A DNA stretch of 23,304 nt from Gnetum montanum (taxonomy: Eukaryota > Streptophyta > Gnetopsida > Gnetales > Gnetaceae), in contig MNCI01002729.1 in assembly GCA_015680685.1 (NCBI GenBank), positions 75,030-98,333 of the forward strand, given 5' to 3'. The notes under the pieces are model-generated. The model was not told where the DNA came from and did no database searches. It saw only the letters and a program-made list of their open reading frames with translations. Below are positions 7,915 through 17,478 of the stretch, piece by piece (position 1 is the first letter of the stretch; each line of letters starts with the position of its first letter). The position numbers and the translations under genes are program-made.

Positions 7915-10905
7915 ATCATAAAATTAGCGAGAAAATTGCCTAAAATCCATAAAGATTCAATCTTGGCCACACTAAATAAAACTTCCATCACCTTTGCTTG
8001 GGAATATGATGATATGCTAAGCTTGGATTCATCATTAATATAATATAACATCATTCTTGAGTTGGGTTCCAAGCTCGTTAAACAAAAATCTAGGAAAATA
8101 AAACCTAATTTAGCCTTAGCCATTAAGGAGAAGATCGCTAAACTCTACAATGTAGGCTTCATACACCTCGTAGACTACTCAAACTAGGCATCTAATATGG
8201 TAGTTGTTCCCAAGAAAAATGGAGCCATTAGGATATGCATCTATTTTCGTGATGTTAACAAGGTACCATTAAAAAGATGATTTTTCATTACCCAGCATTG
8301 ATCAAATTAAAAACGTAATGGTGGGTCATGCCTTACTTTTCTTCATGGATGGTTTTTTAGATAGTAGCCAAATATAAATTAATCTTGGACATTAATGTTT
8401 TACAACTTTCATGAATCCATGAGGAACATTTTACTACACAAAGATAGCGTTTATGCTTAATAAAAAAAAGCAATATATTAATAAGTCATGACATTTATAT
8501 TTAGTGATATGAGGTTTAAAATCATTAATGATTATGTGGATGATCTAACCTTTAATTCTATAATAGCCATTGACTATTTCTCAGATTTTAAGATAGTCTT
8601 AGCCCAATGCAATCAATATAGCCTTTACTTAAACTTCAAAAGTGCACTTTTGGCATAGCAATAGGTAAAATACTAGAATAACTTGTTTCATCCAATGATA
8701 TTACAATGTATCCCAACAAATTCAAAGTGATGCTAGATCTTCTATCATCTAAATGTCTTAAGACATGTACATTCAACAAGTTCGACTCTAATGCATTCGT
8801 TATTTTATCTACAATCTCACTAATTAACTTCATCTTCTATTTCATTTACTGAAAAAATTCATAACTTTTAACTAGGACTCAAAGTATCAAGAGGCTTTTG
8901 ATGCAAGCTAAAACATTCCTACTAATCTTCTAGTCCTTCATCCCCCTTAAGATCTAACTTTTTACCTCTGTTGATCTAAATCTAATCATTATTTTATAGC
9001 TATGCTTTTCCAACAATGTGAACATTGTATAGATTTTCATATTTACTATCTCTCTCATCCATTTTCTAACTATGAAATATGACACATAGATACAAAACAA
9101 ATCTTATCTAGGTCTTTTCTTTACTCCCAAAAAGTCAACACAGTACCTATTAGGAGCAAAGATTCATGTTATATGTTGAGTGAATGTCTTACAATCCATC
9201 GCTACTAATATTTATAATAGCAATCATATGAAAAAAAAAATATTAAACTCTTCTCACCAATTTTGAATTGTCCTATCTTTTCTACTACTCTATCATAGTT
9301 CAAACCATCTTTTATTTTCTCAAATCACCTTCATTATTAGAACCATTTTTTGTAACCATTCAACCTTTCCCTAAGGAACCAAGTAAGAATGAAATCAATC
9401 CTTTTGCAACCACAAGGTTAACACACAAAGATTTCAATTCACAATTATACTTTGATGGTGCTCACACAACTCAAAGTTCTAGTGTGGATTTCATCATTTA
9501 TTGCAAAGGTATGGAACCCATCTATCAAACTTGCAAATTTAATTTTCCATGCATAAGTTACATTACTAAATATGAGGGTTTTAACTAAGGTTTTCTCCTA
9601 CCAATCTTAGTATTTAAGAGGCTTTTAACTTCAAGTTTTAACTAAGGTTTTCTCCTACCAATCTAACTTAGTATTAAGAGGCTTTTGACTCATGATAATT
9701 CTTAATTAGTTATATGCTAAGTAAATAATAAATGTGCTAGCAAGTATAAACACCTAGAATTTTATCTTAACTTAGCTAAAAAAACTCATTTCTCAATTAG
9801 ATGAATATTTGGTTACACATATTCATTGCCTAAAGAATATACTTGCAAATGCATTTTTACTTTTACTTTTCTTATTGTTCCTATTTTTCTTGAAGGTTTC
9901 TTCTCTTAATCAACACAAGACATGCCTATAACTCTCATAGATATATAATGTATTAACTTAGTTAATTTAGAAGAAGATGGATAATACTAATACATTATAT
10001 AATACTTATAGACTATAAAAACTATCAGAAATTTATCTTCATCTGAAAGGAATACTATTTGTAAATGTTCTAAACATTTTTGTATTGTAGATCCTAGTAT
10101 TTTATGTTGTATTTTCACATCCAATATTCTTCTACACTTTTTAAGTTGTGATGAAGCATAAACAGTCCTAGGACAAGTACATTTCGATGTATGTGATAAT
10201 CACTTAGGATCATGATCTCTTGTAGCTCATATCATTTTGTTAGATTATTAGTGACCCACAATGTCTAGGTATGTGCATATCATAGTTAAAATTTATGATA
10301 CTTGTTAACATCATGCTTTGTTTATTTATATTTCATTTTAAGAGCTTAAAACTTCAAAGATCTTATGATCCTTCTAGAAATGGGGGCTACATCTCGTAGG
10401 TTTTATTAGTTCCTCATCTTCCTATATTCATCAATTCATTCTAGTAGTTATAAAGTGCTTCACTGTGTGGATGGAAGCCATTTTTAAAAAATCTATAGTG
10501 TCCAAGTATATTTATCATTTTATGTTGGATCACCTAATCATTCACCTTGGAATTTCCCTCAACATTGTTACTAACAATGGACCTTAGTTTAAGAGTATAT
10601 AAGTTGCCAAATTCAATTATCAGTACCTAATAACCTAGTTATTCTCATCTTCATACTATTTCTTATCCAATGGTCAAGATGAGTCAACTAATAAATATCT
10701 TATTTATTTGCTTAAAATCATGGTTAATATATCTCAAGAAAAAACTAGCATACCAAGATATCCCACATCCTTTAGGTCTACCAAACTAATGTAACTAACT
10801 AAATCTCATTCATGCTTTCCTATGGGTTAGAAGTAATGTTGCCAATGGAGCTAGATGTACCTTCTCTTTGAACTGCCTTGAACAAATGAATAACAATCAA
10901 TGAGA
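7915..10905 (+). pseudogene. Decayed Gypsy pol: RT, two RNase H regions, integrase
   Basis: Fragments in changing frames follow pol order. 7915-8262 is largely one frame: FAWEYDDML (before the RT core), AIKEKIAKLYNVGFIHLVDY, VVVPKKNGAIRICIYFRDVNK, with a TAG replacing an expected Trp after DYSN. SIDQIKNVMVGHALLFFMDGF follows in another frame near 8300, then the catalytic YVDD at 8533-8544 in a block ending LYLNFKSA. First RNase H: QYLLGAKIHVI near 9140. Second, archaeal-type RNase H: QLYFDGAHT in the open frame 9268-9588. Integrase: EVH-like HFDVC..H near 10180, WGLHLVG near 10384 (catalytic Asp replaced by His), VTNNG near 10567 (Asp replaced by Asn), and NGQDESTNK near 10670 (Glu kept), ending with LPMELD-like text near 10850. 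Two RNase H domains between RT and integrase is characteristic of the Tat clade. gag and protease are missing between L4 and RT. Non-functional. Confidence 0.8.
9579..9692. repeat. Tandem duplication of 57 bp inside pol relic
   Basis: TTTTAACTAAGGTTTTCTCC starts at 9579 and again at 9636; both units continue through TACCAATC...TTAGTAT and AAGAGGCTTTT(A/G)ACT with few differences. The near identity shows the duplication is much younger than the pol decay around it. It breaks the second RNase H region shortly after its open frame ends. Confidence 0.8.
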
Positions 10906-11726
10906 ATAATAAAATATGCTACATTGAGCTAGACATTCTTGAATAAGATTATAAGTAAGCAATAATCAATATTGAAAATCATTAGAAAGTCATGCATCAT
11001 CACTAATAACCAACACAAGTGTGGCTTCATTCTAATAGCTTCTATTGTACCCAATTTTTTAGATCACTTGTTGTGGACCCTTTAGTGTGCTTTGGTGTAT
11101 GTCAAAATGTTAAGTACGTTGGAATCAAAGGTTTTTTACATGATTGTATGGTTATTGTGTTTGTAGGACTACGTACATAGGAAACCAAGATGAGCTAAAG
11201 ATGATAAGGAACGAATTGTTTAGAGCTCAAAGGAAGAGGTCACCCACATGATCTTCAAACAAACATTCAAAGAATGTAGACAAGGACCAAATACTATACA
11301 AGTAAAGTTATCATCATTAAAGCATGTGGAAGATCAAGGCTATGGAAAAGGAATGATGCTTTCATCATGCAAGAGAAATTGAAAAAATATGTCTTTGAGA
11401 AATAGAAGAATACTTGGCAAAATTGAAGGCTTCACAGACAAAGACGTCTCTGAGAAATAGCAGACATCTTTCTTCAGGCAAAGACATCTTCATCACAGAA
11501 GGGCATCTTCACAGAATGCAAACAAAGTTCAAAAATACATCTTTTATAAGACAAATACATCTTCCAAAATGGAAACTTCAGAAAGACATCTTTCACTAAA
11601 TAAAGATGTCTTCCCATAATGGAAGGAAATTTCAAAGAGACATCTCAGGCATGGGAAAGACATCTTCCATGACAATTAGTGATCATTGGCTAGCCATTGC
11701 ATGAGTCCCAAGATGGATTTAGAAAC
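10906..11726. other. Unassigned repeat segment with palindrome array
   Basis: No coding content recognised. 11060-11330 reads like transposon leader or LTR sequence but I cannot assign it. 11442-11665 holds the GACGTC-derived array. The segment is cut at 11727 by the outer edge of LTR L2, so L2's element probably inserted into or next to it. Confidence 0.4.
11442..11665. repeat. Array of AGACGTCT-derived palindromes
   Basis: About ten copies of an AAGAC(A/G)TCTTC word: intact AGACGTCT at 11442-11449; AGACATCT at 11462, 11482, 11584 and 11658; AGATGTCT at 11604; GACATCTC at 11638; worn (GG/TA)CATCTT at 11502, 11537 and 11557. All variants are what CpG deamination of one GACGTC palindrome would give on one strand or the other. 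GACGTC is known as a core binding site of plant bZIP factors; a regulatory role, such as an LTR enhancer, is inference. Confidence 0.6.
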
Positions 11727-11859
11727 TAATGAGTGGCAAGGTACCCCTACACTCAACCATACAAATATGAGCATTTGACGCACGATCCAGTTGAACTCCG
11801 CAAATGGGCTAGTTGTGCTATCTAGATAGTTGCTCGTTGATCGCAGTTTACTATATTTG

Positions 11860-11906
11860 CACCTGGACTAGTATTTTCTTTGTCACATATGGTTTAGTCC
11901 AAAGTG
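11860..11906 (-). other. Conserved LTR hairpin, L2 version
   Basis: On the minus strand CACTTTGGACTA (11906-11895) pairs with TAGTCCAGGTG (11870-11860), 11 pairs including one G-T, with one bulged T. The loop begins AACCAT, as in the other three LTRs. Confidence 0.6.
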
Positions 11907-12100
11907 AGGTGTATGATGTGTTCCTAAACTAATGCTACTCTTAGAGGCGATGGAAAATAATGTTAGCTAAGTTAGGAGGGAAAAGCGAGAGAGAGAGAGC
12001 TATACTAAGAGGAGATAGGGAGAGAGAATCTAAGCTAGCCTAAGTGCGATGAGCATCTGTTCCTTAATCATCTATACACATCTCGAACCTCATGCATGAC

Positions 12101-12154
12101 TACCAATAGGATTACCAAGCGCATGGCCCAAGTATGCTACTGGGATACCAAGTA
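12101..12154 (-). repeat. Short repeats in L2 R/U5
   Basis: On the minus strand ACTTGGTATCCCAGTAG and GCTTGGTAATCCTATTGG are imperfect copies of the family word found in L1, L3 and L4. Confidence 0.55.
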
Positions 12155-12429
12155 GTCACACGTAGATGCTCGTGATTGAGTCGTACTCATTCCATGTTTA
12201 ATAATAATCTTGATGAAGTAATCTTGATCTTTATTTTTGGATATGTGCATGTCCAAGTATGCCACACTCAAATAAAGGATATCGTACAATTACAATCATC
12301 ACACTACGAGCATGCACTGGAAGAAAGGGTTGAGAGGAACTAAGAAATGAACTAACTTCTAAAACTAACTAAAAAACTAACTATTTCCAAAAACTTAAAG
12401 GACTAGCTCCTCTTGTGCACCTACATGTG

Positions 12430-12437
12430 TATTTATA
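12430..12437 (-). promoter_or_regulatory. TATA box of L2
   Basis: TATAAATA on the minus strand, directly downstream of the GATATC cluster and followed by CACATG, closely like the L1 context (TATAAATACATG). Confidence 0.6.
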
Positions 12438-12452
12438 GGCTCACATAGGAGT

Positions 12453-12511
12453 CATGATATCATGTATCTGATATTGTTATTTGGGCTACGATATCACGTA
12501 CCAGATATCGT
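12453..12511. promoter_or_regulatory. GATATC palindrome cluster in L2 U3
   Basis: CATGATATCATG at 12453-12464 is a perfect 12-bp palindrome. GATATT follows at 12470. GATATC recurs at 12490-12495 and 12504-12509, the last two forming ACGATATC...GATATCGT, an inverted repeat with perfect 8-bp arms at 12488-12511. It occupies the same place as the TCGA/AGGCC palindrome in L1, between LTR start and TATA box. Confidence 0.6.
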
Positions 12512-12563
12512 GGATCCAATATTAGGGGTCCGATCTCGCAGCTTGATGAATCACGATTCATCA

Positions 12564-12581
12564 TACCCCCACGACTAAATG
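12564..12581 (-). promoter_or_regulatory. Polypurine tract region before L2
   Basis: On the minus strand CATTTAGTCGTGGGGGTA directly abuts the TG of L2. It matches the L1 tract at 17 of 18 bases, the one change being a CpG transition. Confidence 0.7.
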
Positions 12582-12756
12582 AAAACTCATCCTTGAGTCA
12601 AAATGAGAACAAGCCCCATTAATTACAAAGTGGATAGGTATGGGATTATTGACTGACAAGGAATTTATTCATGTCGCAGTGGAGAACTTAATAGAATAAA
12701 ATTGGGACATAACAAAAGAAATGCAAAAATAAAAAAATTACAAAATTTTGTGCAAC

Positions 12757-15558
12757 TCATGTGGTTCTAGGTGGCGGTGGCTCCTCCATGGGTTGCTTCC
12801 CTTTGTCTTGTGCTCTAGGTTTTGGAATTTGATGACGTTGAAGTAATGCTTGGATCTTTTCCTCTTCCATTTGGGGATCCTATACCATCCATGCTGATGC
12901 TCCAATGTTTGATGGAGTCGGCACCTCCCATGGGCATGGTAGTTGCGGAAACATCTTATTTGCTTTGACGTACCAGGCCGCAAACAACCATCATTCCTCC
13001 TCATAGGCTTTGGCTTTGTCTCTATACTCCTGAAAATTTGTAAGTCATCGAGCCAAGCCTGCTGCAACATCTTTTTGTCCTTGGTAGCTTGCTTTAACCA
13101 CCTTAAGTTTAGAATTTTCAACTTCCAACTTTTGCAACATTTTCTTATGCTCTACAAATTCTACTTCATATTTGAGGTAGGTGGCTGCTACCTGCCCCTC
13201 GAGCTCTATCCTCAGGCACCCTGCTATCAACATGGCTAGATTGGCATATTATAGGTTTGCCAATTCCATGTACTCTATAAGATCTTGAATTTGCAAGTCC
13301 CAGCTTTTAAGTTTTACCTAGTGGGAAAATGCATATGTGTCCAATATGGCCCACTAATTAGTGTGTTGAGCATTAAAAGTGTTGATGTGGGCCTTGTCCA
13401 TATGGATTTCCTTCTTGATGATTTGCATATACATCCCCACTTAGTCTCAAAAATTCTCCTTTAACTTTTCGTGCTGCTTGGCCTCGTTTTTCCACGTGCT
13501 TATTTTGATGGTTGTCTTTTGACAGATTGTGCGTACCTCCTCCATTGAGAGGGTTCGATTTTCTCTGGCCAAACAGTTCATATCTTGATTGACCCTAATC
13601 AATTTTTCTCATAGTTGTTGAAAGTTTTCTTTGAGAACATTCTTCTGTTTCTCCACAGTGGTCAATCGAAGATTGTCAACAACAAGTTGTGTATTCTCCT
13701 CTTGCAAGGCTCTAAGTGCCTTGGTGTGCACATAGGTTTGCGCTTGTGCCTTGGAGGCATCCTAGTCGGCCTTCTCTTTCTCCTCCACCACTCTCTTATT
13801 GTCTGCCAACAACTTTTTAAGCTACTTAGTCCTAAAGGTGTTTAGCTGATCTATGGGAATCAATTGAGAGGGGTCCCACTGTGCAACTTGCAGGGTTACG
13901 AGACTCTCTTGGAGTTTTACTAACTACACTTCTGTGTGCTCAGCCCTGATCTCTGCCATGACCAACTTTACCTTGGTAGAGATGAGATCTGATTATGCTA
14001 CCGTGACATCTTGTGGGATGTCGAACAAGGACGTCATCACTTATCTTGTTTGCAACAACTGATCAAGCACATCCTCATGCTCCACAGGAGTCATTGAGGG
14101 ATCGACCAATGTTTAAGCATCACATGCTTCGGTGAAGTCTACCGATGGCACAATAGGGATGTTGAAGGATTCTTTGATGTGGTCTATGACCACTTCTACA
14201 GCTCCTAATTCATCTTGGTGCTACATGACCATCACTGTGGCCCCTTCACTAGTCTCAAGTTGCACTTGAAAGGATGCAATGTTCCCTGAAATCTGTTGTG
14301 ACCAATCAGTCTCCCCTCCTCCTATTTGAATGGACATATCACCCCGAGCATGATCTATAGAGATATTAGAATGTATGGTATCATCGATGACATGGAAGAG
14401 ACTAGCATCATCACGACTTCCCCAACTGACCGTCTCAGCGATGGCCCTGAGATGGCTCATCAACGGTCGATAATCTTACGATGGTGGCAATTCGTCTCAC
14501 TGGCTTATGCTGGGCACCGCTTCTTGTTGTTGATGAGGCCTTGAGCCTGGGAGTTGGCTAGGCCCTACATTTTGAGTTGCAATGGATCCCACCATTTGTT
14601 CTTGCTCTTGCTCTAGGTCTAGCTCCAGTGTCTCGTTAGCATTTTTCCTTGGAGCTAGTGGCTTTAGTAGTTCAGCAAATGAAGCATTTTGGGATCTTCT
14701 AGGGGCATCATTGGTGTACCCTAGAATTCCAACATGCTTGAATAGCTTCCTAATGAGATAAGGGAAAGGAAACACAAACTTCCCTATCTTGCATTCTTTG
14801 AACTGCCTTAAGATCTCCATGAGATATAGATGGGGTAGGTTAGCATTAACTTTTCCCATCAATATAATGCTTTCTCTTGCTGCATATGTTGAAATCCTAT
14901 TTAATCCTTTTGTGGAAAAGATGTGATAAGTACCAATATTGAAGTATATCATTTCTTCCAATGTCAACTCTCCATATGTCTTATCTTCTTTACGGTACAC
15001 CGTATCCAACCAAACCTTTCGCACATCAGCATCTAAGTGAGTGGATAAGTGAGCAACTTTCAGCCCTGTATTTGGAAGGTTTAATACTTCCGAAATGGCC
15101 TTGGTGAAAAAATAAATAGACACACCATTGATTTCAATCATGGTGCCTTCTTCTTTATTGTGCCAAAATTGGTACATTTATCCTAAGTACCAGGCACCAC
15201 TTTCGAAGAGAATAGGCCATAATGGGGACCCTTTGAGTTGGTCCCTAACGACCTTCGGAGAAAATTTTGTGAAGGGCCCGAAGTTCAATTCCACAATCAC
15301 TGCAATTGATGTGGACCTTTCACAAATAGCCTGAACACACTCTAGGGGCAACGTGAGGTGTTGTCCCTATTCAGACGTTGCAGCAACTCCACCTTCTGCC
15401 TATTTCAATTGTATAGCAGGAAGAGTCTCTTGATGGATACTAAAGGATTGTGCCTCCTACTTTGTATGTTTTTCAATAGGTGCCTATCCTCTACCTCTTC
15501 TAGGTCACTTAGACACACCTTGAGAGGGACCTTCTTGTTATCCACGCTTTGGGGCCAT
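12757..15558 (-). pseudogene. Extra ORF (aORF), inverted paralogue, 25 in-frame stops, no net frameshift
   Basis: From ATG 15558-15556 (MAPKRG) to TGA 12759-12757 is one frame of 933 codons with 25 internal stops (for example 15540, 15180, 14499, 14223, 13611, 13449, 12993, 12882). A stop-free stretch, 15177-14500, covers most of the conserved domain. Matches to the plus copy: VELNFGPF, QL.GSPLWPI, SGAWYLG, MIEINGVSIYFFTKAISEVL, FPFPYLIRKLFKHVGI; then LSMEEV with TIKI and KNEA in the coiled coil, IEYMELANL, and LPCPWEV near the end. The N-terminal domain resembles the 'putative plant transposon protein' type (PF20167, from memory). The tail is Pro-rich (PPPPRTT). Predicted secondary structure is mostly coiled coil from about residue 520 to 850. 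Stops at 15507, 13611 and 13443 align with stops in the plus copy but use different stop codons, so they arose independently from Trp or Gln codons. Function unknown. Confidence 0.8.
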
Positions 15559-16056
15559 CTGCAATCACATGGGGCCAATCATTAGTAAGGTTGCTTACCA
15601 AAGTTAAGTTATACCTTACTTCCTACCTTAATGAGTTTGTTCTTATTCCATGTGATTTTAAAGTTAGGAATTTTTATGGAAATGTCCCCAAAATATTTTC
15701 ATATTTGGTCCACTTTGCTTATGTGGCTTCAAAGATTAATTTCTCAGAATAGATAAGGAGATGAAATTGTTTTTGGCACATGTTTATTATTGTTATAACT
15801 AATTACCCTTGATAGTGTCCTTTGGGTGATGATGAATTTCAAAAAATTTATATGCAATTTAGTGTGTACCCTTCCCCCATAACTAAGATGAACACTCTAG
15901 GTTCAAGTAGATTCAGACGGAATGAAAATCGAAGAGCTAGCGAGCAAGTTATGATTATCGGAACAAGAGATGCACAATCACAAGTCATAGAAGAAATTTG
16001 AAAAACTCCCCCCACATGAATAGTTGCAAATGATGTTGATGTTTGTGGGGGGGTCA
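15559..16056 (-). promoter_or_regulatory. 5' leader of the minus extra ORF
   Basis: Homologous to 1326-1767 of the plus copy: on the minus strand it reads ATAACTTG, TTATGGGGG, CCCAAAGGA, TTAAGGTAGG and AATGATTG...CCATG in that order, and ends TGATTGCAG against the ATG. No open frame of note. Confidence 0.5.
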
Positions 16057-16143
16057 ATATATATATATATATATATATTAAGGATGTGATATCGCGTACC
16101 CGCTAGCAAGGAGCCGATATCGCATTCGACCCGATATCGGGTC
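16057..16143 (-). promoter_or_regulatory. U3-like module: GATATC palindromes and (AT)11
   Basis: Three GATATC sites (16088, 16116, 16133); the last is the centre of a perfect 16-bp palindrome GACCCGATATCGGGTC at 16128-16143. On the minus strand these are followed by an (AT)11 run at 16078-16057, in the place where the plus copy has TATATATA. The same GATATC words occur in this element's own 3' LTR (12453-12511). Promoter role inferred. Confidence 0.55.
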
Positions 16144-17478
16144 CTATCGGAAATAGGGTACTTCGAAAAATCTATAGATTTTTAAAACTCCAAGGAATAA
16201 ACTGAGGACTTTTAGGTCAATGTAAAGGGTCCAAGGAAATATAAACTAGTCCTAAAGGCACAAAGAGTATAATGGTGTAAAATATGACAATGAAAATCAT
16301 GAAGAGTAGGAAGAAAAAGGACATGTGTTAGCTCATAGGAATCTTTGAACCAGAATGATGATAAGGGAAAGAAGAACGTTGGTAATACTTGGAGGGTATT
16401 AGATGATGTGCGAGATATGTGTTACGAATGCAAATTACAAGGGTTACGCAAGTGGATCCTCCCCAAAGCAGGTTCTAACCTATAGTGCCCTTGCGTAACC
16501 ACACCTTAAAATGTCCATAGGCACTAGAAGGGTTAAATGTAATCCACACTGATCTCACAACACACACACATGTAGATATCACCACGATGAGATATGAATC
16601 CCATGCTACCCGAGTCACAAGTCACAATTACATGAATAACGAGGTGAGGCAAATCATAGAAGGGATTGCAGAGATTGGGACATGAGGTAACTGACTCAGG
16701 GCACAATGAATCCTATGTGCAAGGCATGATTAGTGTGTCATTAGCCCATCACTCCAAAATCAAGACCAAGTCCATTCCTCTAATTAGTGACATAGCATTG
16801 CGTCATCTAATGATGGACCACCATAATAGCACCATGATAGCAAGGCGTACGATCACTTGGCATTTCGTTCAAGGGAGGAGTGATTTTGCTTTGTGGCACT
16901 CATTTTTTTTAAGTATTGCTTAATATAGAGAAGCCACCTACCTTCAAGCATGGGTGCATATCTTTCCAATGGGACCCCCTAGAATAGCATTATTTTTTTT
17001 CCTAGTTGAGTGCCTTTTGATTACTCTTACTCCCATTTTTTGTTAGATCTACAAGGATCTTAGTACAACCAAGATGCATGATAACTCCTACAAATGTCAC
17101 TAAAGAGAATCCACAAGTCCCCTTAATGTCACACCATAACCATTCCCTCTTGGTCCATCCTTCTTCATTCCAGGTACAATAACATAAAATTACTTTAAGT
17201 TTTAATGATTACGAATATCATTGTACCCAGGGTAGAACCTCTTATTAATGGAATGGGTAAGTGGATGTTGTGGGCTCACTTTTCAAATAATTAGTCACCT
17301 CAGACTTGATAGCATAAAACAACACCTCAATCAATGGTTCACATGAGTGTTTTATTCCTAAATGAGATTACTCATAAAAAGGAAAAAATATCAAACAATA
17401 AGTTGAAAAGTGAAAAACTGAAAAATAAAAATTTCAAACTTAAGAAAAATAAAAAATATTTATTAATTCTACTTATTA
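16144..17478. other. Non-coding spacer between gag and extra ORF
   Basis: 16150-16650 aligns with 600-1264 of the plus copy. Beyond that, 16650-17478 has no recognised match and no pol motif in any frame. The open frame 16666-16923 has no recognisable domain. 17380-17480 is A/T-homopolymer rich and has no clear coding signal. Confidence 0.5.

Larger units (their letters stand above)
11727..12563 (-). repeat. Gypsy LTR L2 (3' LTR of minus element)
   Basis: 837 bases; on the minus strand it opens TGATGAATCGTGATTCATCA and closes GGGGTACCTTGCCACTCATTA. U3 carries GATATC palindromes; TATAAATA on the minus strand at 12437-12430 is 126 bases from the LTR start, as in L1. A (GA)n run lies at 11988-11999. 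The CTTGGTAATCC-type repeats (12101-12154) and the hairpin (11860-11906) are present. The polypurine tract abuts its start and no primer site follows its end, so it is a 3' LTR. Confidence 0.8.

Noticed and set aside
11442-11665. CRISPR-like array
   Set aside because: The repeated word is only 8-11 bases, spacing is irregular and the setting is a plant retrotransposon region.
12738-13239. Open frames 13121-12738 (-) and 12943-13239 (+) as genes
   Set aside because: They are shadows of the extra ORF C-terminus; the correct frame contains LPCPWEV and aligns with the plus copy.
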